This document shows positions 1 through 10,132 of a stretch of 38,716 bases of DNA, piece after piece. The DNA is from Basidiobolus ranarum (lineage: Eukaryota; Basidiobolomycota; Basidiobolomycetes; Basidiobolales), in NCBI GenBank assembly GCA_040143965.1, contig JASJQH010006921.1, positions 1 to 38,716 on the forward strand, given 5' to 3'. The translations under genes and the position numbers were made by a program. The notes beneath the pieces are model-generated. The model did no database searches. It saw only the letters and a program-made list of their open reading frames with translations, and was not told the DNA's origin. How positions within the stretch are numbered: position 1 is the stretch's first letter; each line of letters opens with the position of its first letter.

Positions 1-135
1 TGGATCAATGGTCAAGGCTGGAGCGCCGACCAGTTGACGTTGCTGATTGACTAGAGCGAGTAGTACATTTGGATCAAAGGAGAAAGCAACCCCGGAAAAA
101 GCGAAAATGGCTACGAATAAATTGAAGAACTTCAT
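1..135 (-). CDS. Secreted CAP-superfamily protein, N-terminal fragment
   Basis: Minus-strand reading frame beginning at the ATG at 135-133 and running off the window edge (45 codons visible). The first ~18 residues (MKFFNLFVAIFAFSGVAFS) form a classic signal peptide. The mature part begins FDPNVLLALVNQQRQ and continues LVGAPALTIDP. The pattern 'LVNxxRxxxGxPxLTxD' is the first helix and turn of CAP/SCP/PR-1 (and bacterial YkwD-type) proteins, which are secreted and cysteine-poor or -rich depending on the branch; many bind sterols or lipids. A TATAAATA-like element lies about 35 bases upstream of the start (near 165-175). Only the start of the domain is present, so the CAP His/Glu residues cannot be checked. 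Family call is inference from one short motif; the signal peptide is seen directly. Confidence 0.6.
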   Translation of the reverse strand, partial: MKFFNLFVAIFAFSGVAFSFDPNVLLALVNQQRQLVGAPALTIDP

Positions 136-1074
136 GATTTTGTATACTTCTCTGGAATGATATGAGCGATATTTATATTTAGTTGCCACCAAGCATCTCA
201 ATTACTTTGGACGGAAATCAAATATTCTCAATCAAAGTTAGACCAGAATAGACAGGTCTGGAATACAAAAGGTTAACCAATGCTAGGTTACAGTGGGGCT
301 CTTGGGCCAATGGAAGAAGATCATATTACAACAAAAGTATCCGCAAGAATCTCTTTTAAACGGTCGTATATCAACCTTATTAGAGATCAATTCCTAAATT
401 AGTAACTAGCTTCCGTTGCTAAAAAAGGAAAAAAAGAACATTTCAAGTAAGAGCCAGACCGTCACAAAATGAACATTTTCTCCAATACGTTATCCAATAC
501 ACTAGATTTTAGTTGACCTAAATGTTGATTCTAATAAAAATCCAACCAGAGGGAAGCATAGTACGTGAGACGTAACAATAATAAGGATTTTCTAGTTATT
601 CCCATCTATTAATGTGATTACATGTTCGAACATATATAAGCAAAGTTAACTTGCACACCTTCTGGCTTGTATCATAACAATTTGATGACAGTTTTCATGT
701 ACAGTTACAAGTAGTGATTATATTGACTTTAATTCTATAGCGATGCTTTTGAACTAAGTGGTACATACCCGCTTATCGAGTAGTATAGATTTGATTCTGA
801 ACGTCGCCAGTCATCCATCATTTTTACATGCCGTGATTATTTAATTCCCGGGAACGATACAGAGAAGCTATACTAATGTTCACTGAATCTGCCCACCAGA
901 ACTAAGCCCAACTTTATAGTCAATTACTTCAACCACGCCAGCCATATCCCAAACAGTACCCTAGAAAGAGTGTAGTACATCAGATTCTAAAATCTACGGA
1001 AACTGCGAGACTGGAAAGCAACGTGGCAGTTCTTATGAGGTAGTATTCTATTTGGATATATTATTCTGCTAATG
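136..1074. other. Intergenic stretch with no supported gene
   Basis: This stretch is AT-rich and stop-riddled in all frames. The first ~150 bases are presumably the promoter of the CAP gene. A weak protein-like reading exists on the minus strand around 885-1040, where a signal-peptide-like segment (LIRTATLLSSLAVSV) is followed, after stops, by WDMAGVVEVIDYKVG. It may be the remnant of another small secreted protein, but I cannot support a gene. Confidence 0.4.
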
Positions 1075-1590
1075 TTACTCTTTTTCTCCCATTAGTGCCA
1101 TTTGACCATTTTCAACATATATAGGCGGAGTAATAGCATTTCTGTTGGCTCGCTTCTTGCCGAAGTACAAAATACTCATCGCAAAAATTGCAACTCCAAC
1201 CACGGAACCTATGCTAATTCCAGCAATCTAGCCGGCATTCAAACCACTAGATGGTGAAGATGCCGATATTTCTCGGAGCTCCAGTACCTCCAGGTACAGT
1301 TCTACAGGAACACTTTAGTTCAGCAGAACTCCCTATTCCGAGAGCAAGGCATCATTTCTCATCTCTCAAGCACTTGGTTTTCCTTCCATCACAAGCTGGA
1401 AGGTAGTATAGTCCATCCAAAGATGTTTCCCACTCTTCCCACTTTGTATCTTGAGAATCAATCGTAGCCCTTTAGCAACATCAGAATATATTGTACGTTG
1501 CTCCGAGACGAATTACCTCAAGGTTCTTATTAGTACATTGACTTGTGTCATCAGGAAAGCAACGCTGACGGCGGGTATGGTACGACAACC
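1075..1590 (-). pseudogene. Relic of a Cys-containing surface protein with one C-terminal membrane segment
   Basis: On the minus strand one frame reads through a Ser/Pro linker (ASSPSSGLNAG), an in-frame TAG, a single membrane segment (IAGISIGSVVGVAIFAMSIL), a basic stop-transfer (YFGKKR) and a cytoplasmic tail ending at a natural stop near 1077-1075. Upstream, in a neighbouring frame, lie Cys-containing pieces (CFPDDTSQCTNKNLE; ETSLDGLYYLPACDGRKTKC; ELKCSCRTVPGGTGAP) broken by several stops. The order, extracellular Cys domain, Gly/Pro/Ser linker, membrane helix, short tail, is that of fungal wall-sensor or receptor-like proteins. At least one frame change and three or four stops make it non-functional unless several introns are missed. 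No family assigned. Confidence 0.5.
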
Positions 1591-2035
1591 GTGGGATTTG
1601 GTGTAGTCTTATTTGTTCATTATACAAAGAGAGAGAGAGAAATCTGATAAGTGAGCTACAATAAGAATCACTACAACCCATTTGGAGAATAATAGTCGTA
1701 TTTCGGAAAGGAAAGTCATCATTAAACAATAACATGGTGTAAAAGTACTTTGCTGCGTATAAAATCAAAGTTTCTCTAACCCCTCATTGAATTTACGTTT
1801 TTATTACTCATTCCTCATCTTGCTCACAGAGACTCTTATGGTAAATGTAGGAGAAGTTCTAACAAAATGGTTTCTCATTCTTCAAAAAGAAGTTATCCAA
1901 CGTCACTCGTTTTTCTATAGTATTTATCTTTACAGTTAATAAAAATCAATGACTTTTCTAGAAAAGGAAAATATCGCGATTTAGTACTCCCAATCCAAAC
2001 TTCATATCCATATCCAAATTCTACCCTTATTCAAG
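1591..2035. other. Intergenic, no gene seen
   Basis: No open frame with protein-like content was recognised here. It contains a short GA-rich run near 1627-1641 (gagagagagagaa). It lies between two gene relics and is probably decayed sequence. Confidence 0.4.
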
Positions 2036-2330
2036 TTGGACTAAACATCAGCGCAATGGAAGCCACTTCAAGTCCTACATTTTGAAACAGATCGTTACCG
2101 GTTATAGAGCTGGAGACGTAAAAGGCAGGCATAACTAAGCCACCAGCTATGCTGCTGATTTAGCTACTCAGATTTTGGCATGCTATAAGAACATTAGACA
2201 AAACCAACATATAATGTAATCTTCACCTTATCCAGATTTATCGAATTCCGGTTAGCGAATATCAGGTTATTCTCCTCAGTAAATGGCTGCTGAGCTAAAC
2301 CATGTTCATACGGAGGGTTGGATCATTGTT
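2036..2330 (-). pseudogene. Relic of an unidentified protein (C-terminal part)
   Basis: Two protein-like blocks lie in order on the minus strand but in different frames. The first, around 2315-2180, reads NPPYEHGLAQQPFTEENNL and then IFANRNSINLDKVKITLYV. The second, around 2200-2036, reads SSIAGGLVMPAFYVSSSITG and then NDLFQNVGLEVASIALMFSP before a stop. The second block is moderately hydrophobic. The change of frame plus internal stops suggests a dead gene; a missed intron between the blocks is the alternative. I do not recognise the family. It sits just 3' of the alginate-lyase gene on the same strand but is not part of it, because that gene ends at 2413 with its own stop. Confidence 0.4.
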
Positions 2331-2412
2331 ACTGTAGAAGTAATAATTGGGTTTATAATAATGACTAATATTTATTTAGGTATTTATATTACATAAAGCA
2401 TCTGTTGAAAAC

Positions 2413-3781
2413 TTAGCACAACCAACTTTTGTTCTTCAATACTAGGGCTAAATTGCATAGCATCTGTGAGCGCCTATTTGGTAAGTATCCCTTCTCTTTA
2501 ACCAACCTATCAGTGATAATTCGGACTCCATCGATGTATTTAGCATCGCCATATCGAAGGTAAGCAAGCTCCAATATCGAGGAGAACTCCAGAACATCAT
2601 AATTACCAATATTGTGATATGGCCAGCCATTACCATGGTCTAACGCATATGGTAGGATGTAGTCTACCGCTTTCTTAATACTACGTCCATTTTTACCTTG
2701 GTAGTTCCAAATATCCACTCCCACACGCTCCGATAGTGAAGATAATAAGAAGAGCCCGCGAAGATTGAATACCGAATAGTAAAATGAGGTTTGTCGCTCC
2801 GTCTCGAATGGCTGTGAGCCATCATCCGCTATTTGCGCTTCAATACGGTTAAGTCTAGATGATTCTGCGATCTCACGCACCGCAGTGAAATTCTTTAAAA
2901 TCAGTGCTACCGACATCAACTGACAATCATAAAATGTCCCATGATTGTTAAGTGCCGATCTTTCCCCTTTTGATAGCGGGTCTTGTTGAAGCCAGTGATA
3001 ATACAAAGTAAACCACTCATTTAGGGAATTTTCCAATGGTACGGACCAGTGTGAAGATTCCCGTAAAACCTCCATCGCGTCGATTATACTATTTTAGCAT
3101 TCATAAGTATCCGTATTGCAAATCTCTAGATATAAATAGAGCTACTTACCGATAAACGTGAAAGAAGTCTAAAACTCCAGTTTGTCGTCCCATAAGTTCT
3201 CCCTTTATCATGCTACCGTACTGGATATGTGGATTCATCTTTGTCTCAGGGTTGACGAACCATTCGTTCAACCTGAGTATAGCTTTTTGGGAGTAAATCT
3301 CGTTTCGATAAAACCGATACGCAAGGGAGAGAGTATAAACATCGGCGAACATATTTCTAAGATACTCAAAGTCTTTGACCTCCTTAATGGCTGGGTTAAC
3401 TTTACCATCTTTACGTATGTAAGGTAAACCAGTGGCAGTATTTGGATCTGGCCAGAAATATTTGGCTAGTGATAAGTAATCGTGGGGATCATTAGAGGGA
3501 GTATGTTGTTTCTTTAAGGTGACAGAATAAACTTGAGAATTATTCACCGCCGAGTCGGCATCTTTCCGAAGAATATCCAAAGACAAAGTAAACTCTGAAT
3601 ACAAAGTTTTCACGTACTGAGCTCTATCTTCACCTGTCATAATACTATCTATGGAAACAGCTGGAACGCAGGAACCATCCGTGCAACCATGTATTTTAAA
3701 CAGTTGAATCTCAGAGAAGTAAAATAGGGTGAAAAATATAACGAAACCTGCGCCAGTTAGTAGTTGGTTTCTTCTATTCAT
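2413..3781 (-). CDS. Membrane-anchored alginate-lyase-family protein
   Basis: Two exons on the minus strand, 3781-3150 and 3088-2413; the 61-base intron has a GTAAGT donor and an AATAG acceptor. The product is 435 residues. Residues 8-27 (LTGAGFVIFFTLFYF) form a signal anchor or signal peptide after a short basic N-terminus. From about residue 85 the protein follows the alginate lyase (PF05426-type) pattern: HDYLSLAKYFWPDPN, GLPYIRKDGKVNP, then 'NHG' (in ALNNHGTFYDCQ) and GNGWPYHNIGNYD near the catalytic groove. These enzymes cleave uronic-acid polysaccharides by beta-elimination in an (alpha/alpha)n barrel. The true substrate is unknown; many fungal members are annotated by similarity only. 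The gene is divergent from the Kelch gene across 366 bases. Confidence 0.85.
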
Positions 3782-4147
3782 GTTAGGGGTTTACTAACAC
3801 TGTCAAAGGCTATTCCAGTTACCCTTTATTCATATCAGAAAATAGATAATAGGGAGACTGGTTTTCTTATGATGGAATTAATGAAAACCAATTTGTTATA
3901 AATAACCGATACTGATCTGTACTAGGGACCCTCCATAGATAACGAAAAAAAGATGGTATTTTATATAGATAGCATTAATTAGCATATATTCAGCTGCATA
4001 TTAAACAATCAATTCCATGACATGAGAGCTATGATGTTGATCTCTCAATTAAGAAAGTCTAAGAAAAAAAGATCGATGTGCTCATCAACTATTATATTCA
4101 TAATAACCAACGATTGACTAAGAGTAACTGAGCTTGCTTTTAATACA
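3782..4147. promoter_or_regulatory. Shared divergent promoter region
   Basis: These 366 bases separate the alginate-lyase gene (minus) from the Kelch gene (plus), so they must hold both 5' ends. AT-rich; a TATATAGAT stretch lies near 3961-3969. No specific binding site was recognised. Confidence 0.45.
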
Positions 4148-7001
4148 ATGGGTAAGAAGTGAAGTCTGGCAAACTCCAATACAATATGTTTTACTTAGAT
4201 CCGTTTCATTTTATTCAAAAAATATTCTTTTATAGCTAAAGATAAAAAGAAGAAGAATAATAATAAGGCTTTGAAAGAGGAAAAGAAAGCAAAGGTGATT
4301 TTGTTGTAACCGCAAAGGCCATTTTCGCGCCTAGAATCTCTTATTTCTAACTGAGTTTGTACAATATATCAGGCTGCTGTAAAACAAGCCAAAAAAGAGA
4401 AAAAGGGGAAGAGTAAAAATCAAGAGGAGGATTCTGACGAAGACATTGAGGCTATTCTTGCAAATTTCCAACGCGAAGTAAAATTGACCCTGTTTATCTC
4501 AAGTAGATTTTCTGATAAACTGACTATTTGGAATCCTTAGCAACTGGAAAAGTTCAAGGTTGCCGAGGAAATTGTAGGCGAGGCTCCTTCCTTCCGTGGA
4601 AATGCCACACTCACCCCTAATCCTTTACCCAATGCAAACGAACTCATTTTCTTCGGAGGTGAATACTATGATGGAGCTCGTTGCACCTTCTATAACGAGC
4701 TATTTCGGTAAATTAAAAACTGTTCGAGTAATTTAAAAGACACGTCTAAATCGATAACAATAGCTACAACGTCGAGAAAAACGAGTGGAAGAAAATCACA
4801 TCACCCAACTCTCCAGGTCCTAGATCTTCACATCAAATGGTGGCTACTCCAAATGGAACTATGTTTTTATATGGCGGTGAATTTGCTTCAGCAAATGAAA
4901 CCAAATTTTTCCATTATCGAGTAAGTACATGAATACCCACTACTAGGTTTTTCTTTTAGCTTACGCGAATTGAAATTTTTTAGGACTTCTGGTAGTGAAC
5001 CCATCGATTCATGTCTAAACGTCACTTAAAACTGACTTTTTGCTATCATATTAGGAGCTTCGACTTGAAGAGTAGTGAGTGGACCAAACAAGAGATTAAA
5101 CCTTTACCACCACCAAGGTTCCTACACAAAACTTCCACTTTCATCATCATTCAACCTATTTAGATGAATCCTCTTCATTTAGATCTGGACATCGTATGAC
5201 TCTTTGGAAGCACTACTTGGTATTGTTTGGTGGTTTCTACGACAACGTACAAACTACACGTTACTATGACGATTTGTGGTTATTTGACACCCTGGAATAC
5301 AAATGGATTAAAGTTGAATTTCCAGAAAATTCCAACCGACCCAGGTACCCATTTAGTGACTTTAGTGAATTATTATTCATATTTGCTCATTTGTTTCCAT
5401 TTCTCTAGTCCTCGAAGTGGGTTCCAGCTATTTCCACATGGAGATAATGTATTTTTGTACGGAGGCTACTGTCGTGAATTCGTTAAAGGTGGAGATGCTA
5501 AGGGAATTGTTCATAGGTACGTTTATCTCCTATTATAACGACACCCTCTCTATTGTGCAAATATTAATAACAAGTTTTCTTTCACCTAATACAATTTTTC
5601 AGCGGTAAAAATCGACCCTCAACTTGATTATCGTCTTCGCTACTTTGCTAACTTCCCCTCATAGATTTATGGATGTTGAAGATGAATGCTGACCCGAAGT
5701 TGATTCGTTGGGAACGCCGCAAGAGACAAGGCTTTGCCCCATCGTAAGCACCAAAAATGAACTTTCTCTCACTTTCATGGTTACTCATAACGATTCTTCC
5801 AGTCCTAGAACCGGTGGCACCATGGTAGTCTACAAAAACAGGGCTACTCTTTTTGGTGGTGTCTATGATGAAGAGGTTAACGATGAGAAACTGGAAACTG
5901 TCTGTTATAACGAGATGTACACATATCAATGTGATACCAATAAATGGTATCCCTTGTCTCTGCGTTTGCCCAAAACCAGTAAGAAGAAGAAAAAGGCCAA
6001 GAAGGTGGTTGAACAATCTGTAGAGGAAGAAGAGAAAAAGATGGAATATTCTGATGAAGAAGAGGACGACAATGAGAATAATAATTGGGTAAAGGCATTT
6101 CCAAGAATCTGGGGATCTTTTCATTGGATCTTAACTAATTTGTTGCTTACTAGGGCGCTACAAAGGAAAACTCACATTCCGAAGATCCTTCAAACGAGCC
6201 TGACGAACCTGAAAAGCCATCACCAAGATACAATGCGATGATGTGTGTAGTCAAGAATCATCTATATCTGTAAGTGAAGACTCTTTGAATTTCTTGAATG
6301 GCTTGAAACTAATGGTTCATTACATTTTCTTGGGTCATTGGAATAATAAAGCTACGGAGGCATTCTTGAAGTTGGAGACAGAGAATTCACTCTAGATGAT
6401 TTCTACTCACTCAATTTGGATAAACTTCACGAATTTGTTTGTATCAAAAAGCCAAACATTGAAGCACAAGTTTGGTTAGGTGAAAACAGTGATGATGATG
6501 ATGATGATGACGATGATGAAGACGACGAAGATGACGAGAATGACGAAGAGGGAGCCAGAGGTGATGATGAGGCCGCAGAGAAACCTTCGAAGACTAAAGA
6601 GCCCAGTGGGGTTGCTGCGACTGGAGGTCTAGGAAGACATGGACGTATTGATGTTTGTATTAATTCATTTTTTCTACTTTCGTTGCTGTTGTCTAACCGA
6701 AGGTTTGTATTAGCGCAATGCTCTGGAAGAGTTGGAAGCAGCAGAAGATACACCAAAACCTGGTGAAAGTCTTCGAGAATTCTTCGAAAGAACCAATACT
6801 TACTGGGTGGAGAAAGCTTACGAAGAAACTCAACGCACTGGAAAAGCACTTCGTAGAGATGGCTTTCAAATGGCGGAAGAGAGATATATTGAGTTCGAAC
6901 CACAGTTGAAAGAATGGGAAGGAATTCTAAAAGAAATTGAAGAACGGGAAAAGCGAGAAGCCTTGGAGAAAAAGCAACAAAAGGAGAAAAGTAGACGTTG
7001 A
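4148..7001 (+). CDS. Kelch-repeat protein of the KLHDC4 type (15 exons, with 4-, 8- and 2-base exons)
   Basis: Exons: 4148-4151, 4236-4294, 4373-4477, 4541-4707, 4764-4920, 4984-4991, 5055-5117, 5183-5344, 5409-5516, 5603-5604, 5665-5743, 5803-6088, 6154-6269, 6352-6652, 6714-7001; 634 residues. A Lys-rich N-terminus (MAKDKKKK) leads into six Kelch blades, each with a 'GG' motif: [47 protein letters not shown] and LYGGILE. The blades alternate with acidic/basic linkers, then an Asp run (6489-6520) and a coiled Glu/Lys-rich tail ending KEKSRR. Order and motifs match metazoan KLHDC4, a beta-propeller protein of poorly known role. Exon 6 (8 bases) gives DFW at residues 165-167; exon 10 (2 bases, CG) completes Ser278 and starts Asp279. 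Without it the following exon, [10 protein letters not shown] onward, is out of frame. The donor at 5118 (GTTCCT) is weak. Confidence 0.9.
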
Positions 7002-7368
7002 TAGCATCACTATTAGTGCATAGAATCAACTTTATTGGATAGAAGTTATTAAAATCAAAATGCTCTTCAAAGATGATCATATCCTCTCATATATCGGAGA
7101 GTTGTCGTGATGGCCACATTACCACTAATTTCATTGCCCATGTCTGTGCTTCAACTTCACAATAAATCAGTTATTTTTATTGGCCACCAAGATAGCCCGT
7201 AATAATGCCATTGTTCACAACTCTAACACAGTCACCAGATCAAGATAGCATTATTAGATGCACTTTCATTATTAATTTCTACCAAGGTTTATTATCGATG
7301 CTCATAAAGGTTTAGCCATGGAAGCAGACTTATGGTATTACAGGTATTCCTTAGTATCTCACGAATGT
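7002..7368. other. Convergent 3' intergenic region
   Basis: The Kelch gene (plus) and lysozyme gene (minus) converge here. An AATAAA at about 7162-7167 on the plus strand may serve polyadenylation. No gene seen. Confidence 0.45.
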
Positions 7369-8271
7369 TTAGCAAGAGCCGGAACAACCTTTGCTTTTAC
7401 AGAAAAGTTGGCACTCAGCTTTTCTACGTCTCACCAAGCCTGGCAACACCTTACCACCTCCATGGACCCAAAGTTTAAATTCGGAGGCTGCTCCATTTAT
7501 ATTCCCATTGTTCAGCATGGTACGCATGTCGGAGCCGCGATACGCTCCACAGCCAAGGTTAAAGGCGAAAGATACCAAAGCGGAGAATTGATTGGTGTCT
7601 AAAGATGCGGCAGTATTATCCCTAATGCACTTCTCAAACTGAGCTAGGTCTTGCCTCAATAGAGCAGATCCCTGTGCTTCACTGATCGGCGGCTTGATAC
7701 TATCACAGTTGGATCCCGCGGTATGGCAAGCATGACCATAGCCGATTGTTTTGATACCCTAACAATAGATTGGAAGTGTGAGCAAGTACATCAGTCAACC
7801 CTCCAGAATCTTTACTTACAACTGGATCAGTGTAAAAATTGGCATAGAATCCTTCAAACTCCTTAACCAAAGCCAACCCTTCGTTATTGATTTGCCCATT
7901 GTTTGGCGACCCACCACCATCACCACCAGTACCATCGCATCGTGGAACACCAGGAACCCAATTCTGATTAGTCTGTACATAGTAATCCGACACATAGCCA
8001 TTACTTTGAACCTTATCCCAAATGCTATCGAAATATGTAAGTAAACCAATAAAAGTACAAGCATCAGAGCCACTTACTTTGTGGTTTGGATTTTCTCTCC
8101 TGTAGTTTGGCAGATGATCTGAACATCGGCTCCAGCAGCTAACGAACCAACCACGGAGTATTGAGTTCCGGGACCAGAGCGGATATTAACACCTTCATTG
8201 ACACGATACCCCATCACTAGCCCTTGACCACCAAGAGAAACCAAAGCTATCTTCAAAGTGAAATACTTCAT
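7369..8271 (-). CDS. Secreted phage-type lysozyme (SH3b + GH24)
   Basis: Exons 8271-8078, 8024-7820, 7758-7369; 262 residues. A signal peptide (to about residue 21, ...GLVMG) is followed by a bacterial-type SH3 domain (residues ~22-82: YRVNEGVNIRSGPGTQYSVV ... NGYVSDYYV), a Gly/Asp-rich linker (residues 95-108) and a GH24 muramidase domain. The catalytic signature is intact: Glu122 in VKEFEG, Asp131 in YTDPVG and Thr137 in IKTIGYGH, equivalent to Glu11/Asp20/Thr26 of T4 lysozyme. Cys residues in the catalytic part (CHTAGSNC; CQLFCKSKGCSGSC) suggest disulphides fitting an extracellular life. The enzyme would cut bacterial peptidoglycan, which the fungus lacks, so defence or feeding on bacteria is inferred. 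Family origin is bacterial or phage; the two spliceosomal introns show it is settled in a eukaryotic genome. Confidence 0.93.
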
Positions 8272-8850
8272 ATCGCCAAATATGGACTGTTCAAACTAGT
8301 GAATTGTTTTGGAAAAGACCATAATGTGCCCTTTTATATCCTTTTAAAATGTTCTCTCTCACGAGCTGTTCATTTTTCTCTTCGACATAATGTTCACAGC
8401 AAGACCTGTAAAGAACCAGTTTGATATGAGTTCTCTGTGTATACTTCACTTACCCAGATTCTTGTCATGTTCCACAGGGAATATATTGCGTCTATCTCGA
8501 TTGAGAATGGAATCACGCTCCCAAGACTCTAGGTAACTGAACATGAATATGATATCAGCAAGAGTAAAAGAAAGTATGACTATGGAAATGATCTACAGGA
8601 TCGGATAAACTTGAGGTGTGTGAATCTGTATGTCGCTTTATTTACCCTAACCCTTACACTGACTCTCCTAATCTCGCTTAAGTTTATACGAGATAAAGTC
8701 ATTATGAGGTACCCGAAGACCACCTTGGCAAATAATGGCAAAAGCTGTGATTGATGTAAATACTCGTTGCCATAAAAAATTCATTACATCCAATTTATGC
8801 AGATCGTAGAGGCCTTCTAGTCAAAGGGTTTCCTTTACCATCATTAAATC
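8272..8850. promoter_or_regulatory. Divergent intergenic region, lysozyme / SVP26
   Basis: These 579 bases hold both promoters. On the lysozyme side a TTTATATCC run lies near 8333-8341. A short telomere-like stretch (accctaacccttac) occurs at about 8643-8656; it is too short to mean more. No other gene seen. Confidence 0.4.
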
Positions 8851-9714
8851 ATGTTTATGCAACTATTGTCTTATCTTGGCCTAGTCCTTGCATTCTCACT
8901 TGTAGTATTAAGTATAGGTATAGTAAGCATGTGCGATAGATTTCTGAATAACAATAACTTACATTTCTTTCAAGCCTGCGGTCTCTATTATTTGTCCGAG
9001 CTGGTAGAAGAATACACGGTCGCCACCAAAAAACTCATCAAATATATAACCTTGGTAAGCATTTTAAGAGTATGTACCATCATCACGCTCGAGCTCACAT
9101 GTTAATTTTGAAGATTGTACTCGGCATTCACGTATTGCTGTTATTTGATGGACTTCCGTTTTGGCGGATTAGCTTTTCAATCTTATGTCATGGAGTGTAT
9201 AGTTTAAACTTGAAAAAATTCCCCTTCATTAATCTGTTAGAAGCTCCTTTCATTGCCAGCTGTGGTATGTTAACTTGAACTTCTGCTCATCTCGAACTTT
9301 ATTAAGTGAAATGAAACTTGTAGCTGTAGTACTAGCCGATCATTTCCTCTGGTTCCAATACTTTACCATTCACGCGACACCTGTTGCACATATTGCTTCT
9401 TTCTTTGCTATCTGCATTTGGCTCGTCCCTTTCATTTACTTCATTTCATTAAGCGCCAATGACTTGACTTTACCTAATTATGGTTGGTTTTTTATTTATC
9501 GCTGGTTATGCATACCTAAGAATTTTTCCAAACAATGATATTGTATATTACAGGTGCTGAGTCCTCCAAGTCAACCTCTTCACCTCAAATTGGAGTTACT
9601 AACATTCAAAGACGGTATAAAGGCACTGGCATGCTTAAATCCTTCCTCAATGTGATACTACGTAAAGGAGATGACGTGCTACCACATACAGGTTCAGCCA
9701 CTAAAGAAATTTGA
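8851..9714 (+). CDS. SVP26: SVP26/TEX261 family COPII cargo adaptor
   Basis: Exons 8851-8917, 8975-9054, 9114-9264, 9324-9482, 9554-9714; 205 residues. Four hydrophobic segments: LLSYLGLVLAFSLVVLSI (start), IVLGIHVLLLFDGLPFW, then AVVLADHFLWFQYF, and FFAICIWLVPFIYFISLSAND. The family signature GLYYLSELVEEYT follows the first segment directly across the first splice junction. SVP26 in yeast helps Golgi mannosyltransferases (Ktr3, Mnn-type enzymes) enter COPII vesicles; TEX261 is the animal homologue. The C-terminal tail (IGVTNIQRRYKGTGM and on) is hydrophilic and cytosolic by inference. Length matches the family (about 195-230). No irregularity seen. Confidence 0.93.
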
Positions 9715-10132
9715 GTGGTAACCAAGGTAACAAACTGGACTTCTTTTATAGACGTTGTTATGTAGTCATTTGTTCACTTATATAGGGTGAAATTTACCAT
9801 GGCTAACAATAGTATGAAGCACATTAGACAATAAACATACGATTAGGATTCAACATAATACTATTATACAACAGACTATTATTCCGCGATAATGGAGGCA
9901 TTTATTATGCTCCAAAGAAAATCATGCTTATCGTTAGACGAACAGATAGCTAGTATTGTGTATGTTGTCAACGAGATTCTCACTATTCTGGATATAACTG
10001 ATCCTTTTATTTCATGAGATTTTCACCAACTGTATTTAAGAGTCCAAGCTCTTTGCTGCAACTGAATTTGTTATTGTACACTAACTTCTTTAACCCTTTA
10101 ACCTTAACTCTCTAATCAACCTTATCAGGACA
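9715..10132. promoter_or_regulatory. Intergenic, SVP26 to SOD
   Basis: These 418 bases have no gene. The last 60 bases before the SOD start are a pyrimidine-rich leader with 'taaccctttaaccttaac' (about 10090-10107), typical of fungal promoters. Confidence 0.4.

Noticed and set aside
5648-6124. 158-codon minus-strand open frame with Leu/Phe-rich, membrane-like content
   Set aside because: Antisense of Lys/Glu-rich Kelch exon 12; hydrophobicity comes from complementing AAG/GAA codons.
6427-7080. 217-codon minus-strand open frame with a long Ser run
   Set aside because: It is the antisense of the Kelch gene's last exons; the Ser run is the complement of the GAT/GAC/GAA acidic codons.
8643-8656. 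Telomere-like accctaaccctt word
   Set aside because: Only two units, inside an ordinary promoter; also seen loosely near 10090 and 17841.
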